From: Methanolobus sp.
Lineage (GTDB): Archaea; Halobacteriota; Methanosarcinia; Methanosarcinales; Methanosarcinaceae
Direction: 5' to 3'
Assembly: GCF_016278365.1 (NCBI RefSeq)
Contig: NZ_JADQBZ010000009.1
Location: 1 to 47,912 of the forward strand
Length of the DNA: 47,912 nucleotides
Under the pieces are notes generated by a model. That model was not told the origin of the DNA. It did no database searches and saw only the letters and a list, made by a program, of their open reading frames with translations. Below are positions 17,266 to 25,967 of this stretch, in pieces (within the stretch, counting starts at the first letter, position 1; the number at the start of each line of letters is the position of its first letter). A program made the translations under genes and the position numbers.

Positions 17266-19203
17266 ATGCAGAATTATCAGATATTCCTTTTATTGATGGT
17301 GATTTACCTTCTTGGTCTTATCTCCATCGGATTGTACTTCTCAAAAAAACAAAAGTCTGTGACTGACTTCTGGCTTGCAGGGCGCAGGATAGGCTCGATA
17401 GCTATAGGTTTCTCAGCGGCATCCTCGTGGATGACAGCAGGTGGGATACTTGCTGTCATTGGCCTTTACATGGTGCTGGGTATGGGCTCCATCTGGAGTT
17501 TTGTAGCCCCCAACATCCTGGCACTACTGCTGATAGCCCTTCTTGTAGGTAAGATTAAGCATCTGCCTGCCATCACACAGCCGGAACTCCTCGAACAGAG
17601 ATATAGTGGTGCACTACGTGGTCCTGTAGCTCTCATTATTGCAATCGTGATGATTCTCTTTGCTGTTGCAGATATCAGAGGTCTTTCACTGGTTCTGGAA
17701 ATATTCTTCGGTATGCCACCTATCTATGCTGCTGCAATCGTGGCTGTTGCTATCTCCCTGTATGTGACCCTGGGAGGCTTTTCAGCTGTGGTATGGACAG
17801 ATATGGTCCAGTTCGTCTTGCTCTCTACCTTTGCGCTTATAATGGCTCTTGTTGTGGTGAATGCGGCTACCGCCGGCACTGCCGAAGCTCCGGCGATCAG
17901 TGCATCCGAGCTCTTTGGAACTGTTTCTTCCGATTGGTGGAATCCGCTCATTATCGGTATACCTGCTGTGATGATCTTTATCTTTGCCATTATTCCGGGA
18001 TGGGTAACAGAACAGGACCCATGGCAGAGGATCTGGGCTTCCAGGGATGAGAAAGCAGCACGTAACGGTATGATACTGGGTTCGTTCCTGATATTCCTGG
18101 TCTTTGGTGTGGCATGTACGATCATAGCTATCGGACTTAGCTATCTTTATCCTGAGATCCCTGCATCGTTTGCAGATATCGGCATGGGTGCCATGGCGCA
18201 GGCTGAGCCGGCACTGCTGTTCTTTATAGTTGAGAACCTGTCTCCTCTTGCACTTGGCCTGGCAGGTGTGGGTCTTGCTGCAGCAGCAATGTCTTCCGCA
18301 GATACCTTTGCAACATCCGGCGGCTCATGTCTTTCCCGTGACATCTACCAGCGGTTCATAAAGCAGGATGCAACAATGAAAGAGATGATGGCTGTCAACA
18401 GGGTCAGTGTACTGATAATTGTGCTAGCGGCAACATTCTTCTCATTCTACATCACGGGCATCATAGAAGCCATCCACATTGCGACCTTCATTGCCAGTGC
18501 TTCCTACTTCTTCCCGCTCATGGGTGGCCTTTACTGGAAGCGTGCAACAACGGAAGGTGCTATGGCAGGACTTATAGTAGGAGCAGTCGCACAGATATCC
18601 TTTACTATAATCGACTACACAAGCACTCCTTTACAGTCCATAGCTTTCCTTGCACCTATCAGCCCGTTGCTATCAAACCATGGTGTCATTCTTGGTATGC
18701 TTCTCAGCGGAGTAGCATTCTTTGGTGTCTCGCTTGCAACCAAGCCTTCAAGCCTTGTGAACCTGGCTCCCTTCTTTGCTGATGAGGCAGAGAAGCTTAT
18801 CAAAGAAGAGATCACTGTCCCGGACTCCGACACCCAGTACAAAAAGCTTCTTGGCAGCCTTGAAAAGGAGATCACCGGTGACCGTGCCAGCCTCAAGCTC
18901 AACCTCGAGGCATCTGCAACCGTCAACTGGGAAAGGTTTGTGAACGAGCTCAAATCCGTGCACCCCTCCTGGGTCACACCCACAGGTGTCAATGCTGTAT
19001 ACTGGCTGACAAAAGGCGATATGCTTGCATGTGTCTCCCTTAGCCGCGGGCACACGGAAAAAGAGATATGGTTCTCTTCAGAACCAAAGACAAAAGATGT
19101 GGAAGATGCCTCAAAGGAATTCTTCACAGCTTTCAAGCAGGTTGCCGAGGCTCTTGACAATATCGGCATTATGCTGACACTGCCAAAGCCCCAGGAAGCC
19201 TGA
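17266..19203 (+). CDS. Sodium:solute symporter (SSS family) with C-terminal soluble domain
   Basis: This 645-residue protein has about 13 hydrophobic helices over residues 5-500. The first helix is followed by the SSS hallmark VTDFWLAGRRIG. FSAASSWMTAGG, DPWQRIWASRD and AAAMSSADTFATSGG (sodium-site Ser-rich motif) are further family landmarks. The last 130 residues (about 515-645) form a soluble alpha/beta extension with SLEKEITGDRASLK; its function is unknown. Proline, pantothenate, acetate and osmolyte transporters all belong here, and the solute cannot be told. The gene has its own promoter, leader hairpin and terminator. Confidence 0.9.
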   Translation: MQNYQIFLLLMVIYLLGLISIGLYFSKKQKSVTDFWLAGRRIGSIAIGFSAASSWMTAGGILAVIGLYMVLGMGSIWSFVAPNILALLLIALLVGKIKHLPAITQPELLEQRYSGALRGPVALIIAIVMILFAVADIRGLSLVLEIFFGMPPIYAAAIVAVAISLYVTLGGFSAVVWTDMVQFVLLSTFALIMALVVVNAATAGTAEAPAISASELFGTVSSDWWNPLIIGIPAVMIFIFAIIPGWVTEQDPWQRIWASRDEKAARNGMILGSFLIFLVFGVACTIIAIGLSYLYPEIPASFADIGMGAMAQAEPALLFFIVENLSPLALGLAGVGLAAAAMSSADTFATSGGSCLSRDIYQRFIKQDATMKEMMAVNRVSVLIIVLAATFFSFYITGIIEAIHIATFIASASYFFPLMGGLYWKRATTEGAMAGLIVGAVAQISFTIIDYTSTPLQSIAFLAPISPLLSNHGVILGMLLSGVAFFGVSLATKPSSLVNLAPFFADEAEKLIKEEITVPDSDTQYKKLLGSLEKEITGDRASLKLNLEASATVNWERFVNELKSVHPSWVTPTGVNAVYWLTKGDMLACVSLSRGHTEKEIWFSSEPKTKDVEDASKEFFTAFKQVAEALDNIGIMLTLPKPQEA

Positions 19204-19230
19204 ATTAAGCACAGGAATGAGTTATGCTGC

Positions 19231-19267
19231 TTTGGAGGCCAGTCCTCCAAAGCTCTTATCTGTTTTT
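19231..19267 (+). terminator. Terminator after the symporter gene
   Basis: A perfect 8-bp stem (tttggagg 19231-19238, cctccaaa 19244-19251) with a 5-nt loop lies 28 nt after the symporter stop and is followed by a T-rich tract ending in ttttt. Confidence 0.6.
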
Positions 19268-19369
19268 AGCCTGCCAGTTTTAATTCCCCAGATATCCTTC
19301 CTTTTTCCAAAATATCTTACATCGGTAAGTACTTCTATTGTTGACCACATAATATTTTCAGGTGGTATA

Positions 19370-19675
19370 GTGGAAGTACAAAATATTTTTTCTGATAGTG
19401 AAATGACTGGTGAGCACAGCAAGAACATCCGGTCCATGGAGGAAGAGTTCGACAGGCTGTCCGGTAAAGAGAAACTGGATGTGCTGGAACTGCAGGGCAT
19501 TATGTTGCAGACGGTTTCCAGACATACGGATATATGTTCCCTGAAGCACAGGCCTGTAAAACCTTTAAGGACAGCAAACGAGATCATCTCAGGAATGTCC
19601 CCGAGATCCCTGGATTATTCCCAGCAGTGCATCAATTATTTTGTAGCAAGGATAGCTGAAAAGGCCAAGCGGTAA
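19370..19675 (+). CDS. Small hypothetical protein
   Basis: This is a putative 101-residue, hydrophilic, mostly helical protein. The start chosen is GTG 19370, 4 nt after AGGTGG; an in-frame ATG at 19403 has no ribosome-binding site, and the frame is open further upstream through the symporter terminator. Segments such as SMEEEFDRLSGKEKLDVLELQG look like a real amphipathic helix. I do not recognise a family. No cofactor or membrane motif is visible. It lies between the symporter and the VOC gene on the same strand. Confidence 0.5.
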   Translation: MEVQNIFSDSEMTGEHSKNIRSMEEEFDRLSGKEKLDVLELQGIMLQTVSRHTDICSLKHRPVKPLRTANEIISGMSPRSLDYSQQCINYFVARIAEKAKR

Positions 19676-19738
19676 AGTCCTGCTGCTCCCAGGGATTTGA
19701 TGATTTTGTAATGATGCGAAGCAAAAAGAGGTAATGTC

Positions 19739-20125
19739 ATGGAAGCAAGGATTAATTTGATCACGATATGGACAGACAGTATGGAGGCAATGAAAGGGTT
19801 TTATGCCAATTCGTTGGGATTTGAAATCGCAAACGACCTCGGGAATTACGTTGAATTCAAGAATGAAGGTGTCAGGTTTGCTCTGTGTATGAGAGAATCC
19901 ATGTACGAGTATAGTGTGGAATATAAGAAACAAAGTGTCGGTCAGTCTTTTGAGCTGGCTTTTCCGTGTAAGGGTCCTGATGATGTGGACAGATCGTATA
20001 AAGATCTAATTGCAAAAGGCGGAAATCCTGTACAGGGGCCACAAAATATGCCATGGGGCCAAAGAGCGGCATTGTTTTCGGATCCTGACGGAAACATACA
20101 TGAGATCTTTGCAGATATGGAATAA
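19739..20125 (+). CDS. VOC-superfamily (glyoxalase/bleomycin-resistance-like) protein
   Basis: This 128-residue protein has the paired beta-alpha-beta-beta-beta modules of the VOC fold: MKGFYANSLGFEIAND near the N-terminus and the C-terminal FSDPDGNIHEIF, which supplies the usual metal-binding Glu. A GAGGT site precedes the start. Members range from glyoxalase I to dioxygenases and antibiotic-binding proteins; nothing here singles one out. It is probably transcribed alone or with the small gene upstream. Confidence 0.85.
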   Translation: MEARINLITIWTDSMEAMKGFYANSLGFEIANDLGNYVEFKNEGVRFALCMRESMYEYSVEYKKQSVGQSFELAFPCKGPDDVDRSYKDLIAKGGNPVQGPQNMPWGQRAALFSDPDGNIHEIFADME

Positions 20126-20161
20126 CTGTAATCTTCAGGCGCCGTAATTTCATCAGTCAAA

Positions 20162-20170
20162 ACTTATAAG
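20162..20170 (+). promoter_or_regulatory. TATA box for a nearly leaderless methyltransferase mRNA
   Basis: acttataag is centred about 30 nt before the ATG at 20196, so transcription should begin within a few bases of the start codon. There is no ribosome-binding site, as expected for a leaderless message. Confidence 0.5.
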
Positions 20171-20195
20171 TGAAATACAGGACAATCAACCTTTC

Positions 20196-21230
20196 ATGAC
20201 AGGGATACTTTTTGACGACATCGGCAGTTTTCCCCTGCCTCAGGGCAGATCCAAAGAATGGATAAAGGAGAGCTTCTCCGGGGGAAAGAATAATGAGGAA
20301 TTGTTTGCGGTCATCAGTGATGCCTTCAGGCAGAAAGTGGAAGCAGGTGTGGATGTGCCCACTTATCCACAGTATCAGGATATGAACGAACAGTTCTTCT
20401 CTGTCATAAGGAATCCGGAGAAGTCAGAAGAGCCTTTCAAAGTAAAGCAGTCTGCTGCCCGCATAATGGAGCTTGAGGCCATTGAGGCGGTCGCCAAAGA
20501 GTACAGGGAGGAGCACGGCAAAAAGCCGGATGTGCGTGTCTGTGTCACTGGTCCCCTGGAACTCTATCTCAAGGAATTCGGCGGCACCGAGTATACGGAT
20601 ATCCTCGATCTGTTGGCAGAGAGCGTGGACCGTTTTGTCAGTAATTCCATCTCTAATGCCCGCAACTTCAACATAAGGACAGTCTCAATAGATGAGCCCA
20701 GCATAGGCATCAACCCGCAGGTCATGTTCGATAACAATGAACTTATAAAGGCAATGGATATCGCCTGCAGGTCCGCGAAGAAGGGGGGGTGTGATGTGGA
20801 AGTGCATCTGCACTCGCCCCTTCACTACACCCTCGCATGCCAATCTGATAACATAGGGGTCGTAGGCGTGGAATCCGCGGCAACACCATCTTATCTTGAT
20901 CTTATAGACCGCAAGGAGCTTGAGGACAGTGACACATTCCTGCGCGTGGGCATTGCCCGCACTGATGTTTTCAACCTTGTTGCCACCCTCAACGAAAAAT
21001 ATGACACCAATGTCTGGAAGGACCAGGCCCACATGACGGATATCGTGACACAGATGGAAACCCCTGCAGTGATCACAAAGAGACTGGAGAAAGCGTATTC
21101 CATGTTCGGTGAATGCATCAGGTACGCAGGTCCGGACTGTGGTCTTGGTTCATGGCCAGGCCAGGGGATAGCTGCACAATTGCTGAAAAATGTGGCAACA
21201 TCGATGGCCGGTTTTAACAAAGGGCTGTAA
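20196..21230 (+). CDS. Core MetE-like methionine synthase / corrinoid-dependent methyltransferase
   Basis: This 344-residue barrel belongs to the UROD/MetE-C superfamily. Landmarks are DDIGSFPLP at the N-terminus, VTGPLELY (118-124), VSIDEPSIG (163-171) and PDCGLGSWP (313-321). There is no MetE N-terminal domain, so it resembles the short 'core' methionine synthases (Mes-type) of methanogens, which take methyl groups from a corrinoid protein or methylcobamide rather than folate. Of the MetE zinc ligands, Glu226 and Cys315 are present, but the usual His-x-Cys reads His204-Leu-His206. The methyl donor and the acceptor (homocysteine or coenzyme M) cannot be decided. It is monocistronic. Confidence 0.78.
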   Translation: MTGILFDDIGSFPLPQGRSKEWIKESFSGGKNNEELFAVISDAFRQKVEAGVDVPTYPQYQDMNEQFFSVIRNPEKSEEPFKVKQSAARIMELEAIEAVAKEYREEHGKKPDVRVCVTGPLELYLKEFGGTEYTDILDLLAESVDRFVSNSISNARNFNIRTVSIDEPSIGINPQVMFDNNELIKAMDIACRSAKKGGCDVEVHLHSPLHYTLACQSDNIGVVGVESAATPSYLDLIDRKELEDSDTFLRVGIARTDVFNLVATLNEKYDTNVWKDQAHMTDIVTQMETPAVITKRLEKAYSMFGECIRYAGPDCGLGSWPGQGIAAQLLKNVATSMAGFNKGL

Positions 21231-21273
21231 TTCTTGGCTAACAGGCCAGTTCACAGTAAATCCTACTGTTGTT

Positions 21274-22284
21274 CTAAACCGGGAGGTTTTCGACGATCGC
21301 GTCAAGTTCCTTCATTACTATGTCCACGATACCTGATGTCAGATGAGCCTCGATGTATGCAGCAGCCAGCAGTATCATAATAATAAATGCAGAAATCTTC
21401 CACAGGTATCGGGAAGTGAGATACAGTTTGGCAGTTGCAAGGACCTCGGATACATCTCTCTTTAAACTTTCAGGACTGTCCCCGAGAAATAATCCTTTGC
21501 CTGTCACTTCAAGGGACTGGACCCGGGCAAATCTGTAACCAAGTGCTGCAGCCAGTAATATTGCAGGTATCTCAATGATGCCGTGAGGCACTATAGATAT
21601 GAAGAAATAGATTAGATTGTAGTTTATCCCGATAAATATTCCTTTGACCCCGAACAGTTCATAGCCTGTTAGAAACCCGTTGAAAAAGAAGAAGGCCAGC
21701 AGTATCCCTATGAGCAGACCGTTAACTATCATTATCATAAAGGGTATCGTGTATGGGAGCATATAGGCGAACATCCGGTAGTCTTCCCGGGTATATCCAC
21801 AGTATTTCCAGACACCTTCTTTTGCAGGGTCACTTATTTCGGGATAAGGGAAATCATCATCCAGACGATGTGCAAGTTTCTGGAGCAGTCTGTTAGCAGG
21901 CATCAACACCCTTTCAAAAGCAATTGAAAAAGATGCGTATATACGGTTATTCGGCCTGAGCCGGATATCTGATGCCATCAGGAGGTGAATAACTAGGAAC
22001 AGACCTGTACCTACGGATGCACTCAGGGCAGCTATAGTATTGAATATAAAAATGGCCCACATCGGACTGATGTACTCGGCGGTTACAACAACCTTGGCTG
22101 TTGCGACAGTGGCTGTGGAAGCTATAGCCTCGCTCACCGGGGCAGGCTCTGCTACGATAAACATGAAGGTGTAAAGAAGCATACTGCAGATGAATGCAGT
22201 CACCACTGACAGAGAGAAGGTCTTTACCGACCACAGGAGGTCTTTATACCTGATGGAGAAACAATGGCTGGTGTTGTCTGTCAT
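21274..22284 (-). CDS. SpoIIM/DUF95-family integral membrane protein
   Basis: From ATG 22284 the protein has 336 residues; an ATG at 22317 would add 11. I prefer 22284 because a TATA-like ttaaataaatatg lies just upstream of 22317, placing the transcript start nearer 22290. There are about six hydrophobic segments. The DUF95 signature is visible as VPHGIIEIPAILLAAALGYR (about residues 240-260) with GYELFGVKGIF before it. Archaeal members are poorly characterised; bacterial SpoIIM acts in peptidoglycan remodelling, which cannot apply here. It is divergent from the RAD55-like gene. Confidence 0.78.
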   Translation of the reverse strand: MTDNTSHCFSIRYKDLLWSVKTFSLSVVTAFICSMLLYTFMFIVAEPAPVSEAIASTATVATAKVVVTAEYISPMWAIFIFNTIAALSASVGTGLFLVIHLLMASDIRLRPNNRIYASFSIAFERVLMPANRLLQKLAHRLDDDFPYPEISDPAKEGVWKYCGYTREDYRMFAYMLPYTIPFMIMIVNGLLIGILLAFFFFNGFLTGYELFGVKGIFIGINYNLIYFFISIVPHGIIEIPAILLAAALGYRFARVQSLEVTGKGLFLGDSPESLKRDVSEVLATAKLYLTSRYLWKISAFIIMILLAAAYIEAHLTSGIVDIVMKELDAIVENLPV

Positions 22285-22426
22285 GTTTATGCAATTAATA
22301 GGAGTATTTACGGGCATATTTATTTAAGTACGTTTTTATAAAATCCAATCGATGCATTAAAATATATTGCAGTTTTATAATACTCATAAAAGTATATTAT
22401 CCTACTTATATACAGAGGTAGTATCT

Positions 22427-23170
22427 ATGAGAATACCTACAGGAATAGAAGGATTTGATGATCTGGTACAGGGCGGTTTCCTGTCAGAAAGGGTCTATGT
22501 ACTGAGCGGCCCGCCCGGCAGCGGGAAAACCACATTTGGTGTACAGTTCCTTGCACATGGTGCTTCCAGGGGTGAGGTCGGGTTATACGCGACACTGCTT
22601 GAATGTCCGCAGAACATCATCAATGACATGTCCAATTATGCAATAAGCATTGCTCCTCTCATCAAAATGCAGAAACTTCTCTTTGCAGATCTTGGTCCAA
22701 GGATGGAGTACGGATACATGGACGAGATGAACGAATTTGTGACAACGGACTATAACATAGGCCGGGCATCCATTGAAAGTGAGGCTCCGTCTCCTTCCAT
22801 GGTCTTTAAGGAAATAGCTGCATACGTTTCAGAATATGACGTCAAGCGCCTTGTCATTGATTCAGTATCAGCCATAAGGTTCACTACAAACGATTTCTCC
22901 CTTCAGGAGAAGGAGATGAGCAGGTTCATACGCAACCTCAAGAAACTTGGCTGTACTACCGTACTGCTGTCTGAGATGACAGATCCGACTGCGTATTCCA
23001 CAGAGCAGTTTGCCGCGCATGGTGTCATTTTCATGCACAATTTCCTGTATGACAAGACAATGACACGTGCCATCCAGGTAATCAAGATGCGTGGTACAAG
23101 GCATGATTGCAACATGCGCTCTGTAAGTTTTACGGAAAAAGGCCTGAAGATCGAAGGTTATCTGGAATGA
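22427..23170 (+). CDS. RAD55/KaiC-like RecA-superfamily ATPase
   Basis: This 247-residue protein starts at ATG 22427 behind GAGGT. The Walker A is SGPPGSGKTTFGVQFL (about residues 27-42), Walker B RLVIDSVSAIRF, and the motif TTVLLSEMTD follows in the sensor position. It is a single-domain archaeal KaiC-like (KaiC/GvpD/RAD55) ATPase. Such proteins often pair with signalling or motility partners; the specific role is unknown. It is 9 nt upstream of an unrecognised coding region on the same strand, with which it is probably cotranscribed. Confidence 0.87.
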   Translation: MRIPTGIEGFDDLVQGGFLSERVYVLSGPPGSGKTTFGVQFLAHGASRGEVGLYATLLECPQNIINDMSNYAISIAPLIKMQKLLFADLGPRMEYGYMDEMNEFVTTDYNIGRASIESEAPSPSMVFKEIAAYVSEYDVKRLVIDSVSAIRFTTNDFSLQEKEMSRFIRNLKKLGCTTVLLSEMTDPTAYSTEQFAAHGVIFMHNFLYDKTMTRAIQVIKMRGTRHDCNMRSVSFTEKGLKIEGYLE

Positions 23171-23179
23171 TGGTGTCCT

Positions 23180-23695
23180 ATGGTCGCACTATTCAAAAAA
23201 GAAAAGCATAGTAAGGTAATATCCGAGGCCGACAGGGCTCATCTTGCTGAGGTTTCCCGGAAACTTGGGTTTGAAGTGGGTTACCACAGGCACTCGGAGA
23301 TAGGTTGGGTCCAGGAGCAGCTCACAAGGCTTTATGGATTTGCCGATGAATATGATCTCCGGGATTTTGCACGTGAGAATTATCTACGTGGGAAAGAAGA
23401 AGGATCAAAGGCAAAAGAAAGAGACACTAAATCAGGATTAGCGGGTTCTAGTGTGGACAGCAGGACCGAAGATACGCCCGTGGCCTTTTCGACGGATCGC
23501 CCGGCTACAAATGCACCTGCATCCTTTTCAAGAAGTGACTCCGGCTATAAGGTCCAGAGAACGACTATAGAAGCGTCCCCTGCTGCAATACAACAGCCCA
23601 CTATGGTGGACCTGCCGGAAAACGTGAAGCTCACAAAAGCAGTTGAAATGCCTTCTATGCTGGAAGGCTCCAAACACCTTCTGCCCAAAAAGTAG
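23180..23695 (+). CDS. Unrecognised protein cotranscribed with the RAD55-like ATPase
   Basis: This 171-residue protein has an N-terminal ordered part (about residues 12-75, ADRAHLAEVSRKLGFEVGYH and YDLRDFARENYLRGKEEG) that is helical and could be a small protein-binding domain. A Ser/Thr/Pro/Ala-rich disordered tail ends in HLLPKK. I do not recognise a family. The 9-nt spacing from the ATPase suggests a dedicated partner. Its stop lies one base from the stop of the convergent SelB-like gene, so there is no room for a terminator between them. Confidence 0.65.
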   Translation: MVALFKKEKHSKVISEADRAHLAEVSRKLGFEVGYHRHSEIGWVQEQLTRLYGFADEYDLRDFARENYLRGKEEGSKAKERDTKSGLAGSSVDSRTEDTPVAFSTDRPATNAPASFSRSDSGYKVQRTTIEASPAAIQQPTMVDLPENVKLTKAVEMPSMLEGSKHLLPKK

Positions 23696-23696
23696 T

Positions 23697-24734
23697 TTAC
23701 TGGCTATATCCGAAGGCAACGAATCTCTGCTTGCCATCAAGATTTGCCAGGACGAACCTGTCATTTTTGCTATATGCTAGTTCCTTTGTACCTGCCAGTT
23801 CCAACAGGTACTTTTTCCCGGGCTTTGCTTTTTCCACATTTTGTCCTTCGTATTTTATACTCTTCACTTTTAGCGGTGCCGATTGCAGGCCAACGTAGGC
23901 GTGAAGCATATCCCCTACTGCAAATTCCTTTGATAATTGTGAAAGGGTACACTCAATAATGAGGTCCTCCGAAACATTTTCCCCTGCGGACAGGATAAAA
24001 CCTCTGTCTATATCTTTTGACTGTACGTTCTTGAGGGCAAGACCGACCCTTGCACCAGCCGGAGCTGTCTTAACGTCAACATCATGCATCTGGATGGAGC
24101 GGATCTCCAGGTCCTTTTTGGCCGGATATGCAACCATCTTATCCTTGGCATGTATGGTTCCCTGGGAAACGACTCCCAGCACTACGCATCCTATTCCGGT
24201 GACATTGAAGGACTGGTCGATGACAACCCTTGCCGGAAGACTGTCCAGGTTCCTTTGCTCGGAGTCCACCATGTCTCCCATGGAGAAGATCAATTCCTTG
24301 AGCTCTTCCATGCCCTCAAAGCTGGTTGTGGAAACGGTATGGTATTGCCAGTTCTCAAGCGTTGTTCCTTTTGTTATTTTTTTGAGTTTTTCTTTCATTT
24401 CCTCAAGCGCCAGAGGATATGACAGATCTGCCTTGGTCTGGACAACAATGCCATGCTTATACCCTAAAAGGTCAAGGGAAATGATGCATTCGGCTGCAAG
24501 AGGGTCAAGTCCCTGCGGTGGTATACAAAGCAGAGCTATGTCTGAAAGGTTAAGTGCTGTCAGAAGGGATTTCACGGATGCCGGATACCCGGTAGCATCA
24601 ATGGTTGTGAGCACCCGGTCGTTCTTGGCATAGTCATACATCGTGATGTCAGTAACACTGCCCTTTTTGCCCAGTTTCCCGGCAAGAGTGGTCTTCCCGC
24701 TCTTCTCACTTCCAATGATGGCAATTTTAGTCAT
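23697..24734 (-). CDS. Archaeal SelB-like translation factor (aSelBL), EF-Tu superfamily
   Basis: This 345-residue protein has a GTPase-type domain (residues 1-170) and two beta-barrels (about 175-345: SFNVTGIGCVVLGVVSQG, KTAPAGARVGLALKN, LELAGTKELAYSKNDRFVL). The P-loop is GSEKSGKT (8-15) and the base-recognition motif TKAD (100-103). Switch II reads DATGY (46-50) instead of the DxPGH of active factors, so the catalytic His is missing. It lacks the SelB C-terminal domain that binds the selenocysteine element. This matches the archaeal SelB-like family, described as having an eroded GTPase site and once proposed to deliver pyrrolysyl-tRNA. It starts behind GGAGG, 55 nt after the RNA ligase. 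Confidence 0.82.
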   Translation of the reverse strand: MTKIAIIGSEKSGKTTLAGKLGKKGSVTDITMYDYAKNDRVLTTIDATGYPASVKSLLTALNLSDIALLCIPPQGLDPLAAECIISLDLLGYKHGIVVQTKADLSYPLALEEMKEKLKKITKGTTLENWQYHTVSTTSFEGMEELKELIFSMGDMVDSEQRNLDSLPARVVIDQSFNVTGIGCVVLGVVSQGTIHAKDKMVAYPAKKDLEIRSIQMHDVDVKTAPAGARVGLALKNVQSKDIDRGFILSAGENVSEDLIIECTLSQLSKEFAVGDMLHAYVGLQSAPLKVKSIKYEGQNVEKAKPGKKYLLELAGTKELAYSKNDRFVLANLDGKQRFVAFGYSQ

Positions 24735-24789
24735 GTGATAATCCTCCAGTATGGTCTTACGAATAAATGTTTATGCATATATTTCTTTT

Positions 24790-25947
24790 TCACGACCAGA
24801 GCTGGCCTTCGATTATACCAAGAGTCTTATCTGTCGTGCTCTTGTTCATCTTCCTGATCTTGACCACGTATTCATCCCCGATAGGCTCTGGTGAGCCGAA
24901 GATGACATCAAGACCAAGCCTTTCAAGATACATTCTGAATTTGCCGATAGTGCTCACTTCTCTCACTCTTATTTGCACATCCTCCCATAGGCGCTCGCCT
25001 TCCTGCACATGCATAATCGATTCTCTCATGGGCATGAGTATGCTTTCACCGAGCATGAGGCATCTTCTTTCAAGATCTTTCTTGCTATCGTTCCATTCCA
25101 CTGATTGGAAACCTTCTCTTACAACTCTTGCAAAGAGGTAATCCTTACCAGATTCGTTATAATACCTGAACCCATGGCGCAGATCCGCGCAATTAGTTTC
25201 TGAGGTTGTGTATTTCAATGGTTGCAATACCATTGCAGGATCTTTGATTATTACGCCTTCACGTTCCTTTTTACCCAGTTCCGGAATTATATCCCGTATC
25301 CCTTTAGCAGCTTCAGATACTGCGAACTCGCCAAGAAGTTCGACTTGGGTCAAACCATAATCCGCAGCAAGAGACCTTCTCTCATGAACTGGCAGGGGAA
25401 TCCCTTCCTTGGACCGGATGTCAAAAGCAAAGAACTCGAGCGAATCAACTTCATAAATATGCTTTGGTACATAGGGATTATCAGGTCCCACCATCTCACC
25501 GTAGACCACGTATTCAGGATGGTCTTTAAAAATATCATGTTCAAGCAGGTGGTTGGCACGCTCGCTGGAGTATGGGCAGACGTGGCCACTGCGAGTAAAA
25601 GCAATCAGTTCTCCTTTATGTTCGATGACACGGACATTGTAGCCATTCATCTTCTCTTCAACAACAACAGTATCAATACTCGCAAAATGGCTCTTGATGG
25701 CAGGAGCAAGCATAATGGCCCTTTTAATCTTCGGGAAGCCCTGCACGAACTCAAAGCCATTCCCTTTTTTTACCAGTACACTGCCTTCATCAATTTTTCC
25801 CACACTGCTGCTGAACCGGAAAAAATCCTCATATTCTCCCCACTCCTGCAGTAGCACCTTCTTTTCAAGAAGTTCTGAACATCTGGAAGGCGACAGGTCT
25901 AAAGCCTCTGCCGCCTCTTTTATATCCATTTCAGTCCCATTGTCCAT
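24790..25947 (-). CDS. ATP-dependent RNA ligase, archaeal Rnl3 type
   Basis: This 385-residue protein carries the nucleotidyltransferase lysine in EEKMNGYNVRV (Lys99, motif I) and further motifs EYVVYGEMVGPDNPY, EFFAFDI, EREGVIIKDP and the lysine-poor C-terminal helical part. The Lys-Met-Asn-Gly variant of KxDG fits the archaeal homodimeric RNA ligase family (Pab1020-like), which circularises or joins RNA with 5'-phosphate and 3'-OH ends. A 60-residue helical N-terminal region precedes the catalytic core. An alternative start is Met7. It is 20 nt downstream of a CBS gene and 55 nt upstream of the SelB-like gene. Confidence 0.88.
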   Translation of the reverse strand: MDNGTEMDIKEAAEALDLSPSRCSELLEKKVLLQEWGEYEDFFRFSSSVGKIDEGSVLVKKGNGFEFVQGFPKIKRAIMLAPAIKSHFASIDTVVVEEKMNGYNVRVIEHKGELIAFTRSGHVCPYSSERANHLLEHDIFKDHPEYVVYGEMVGPDNPYVPKHIYEVDSLEFFAFDIRSKEGIPLPVHERRSLAADYGLTQVELLGEFAVSEAAKGIRDIIPELGKKEREGVIIKDPAMVLQPLKYTTSETNCADLRHGFRYYNESGKDYLFARVVREGFQSVEWNDSKKDLERRCLMLGESILMPMRESIMHVQEGERLWEDVQIRVREVSTIGKFRMYLERLGLDVIFGSPEPIGDEYVVKIRKMNKSTTDKTLGIIEGQLWS

Positions 25948-25967
25948 ATATTTTCTTCAGGCACTGC

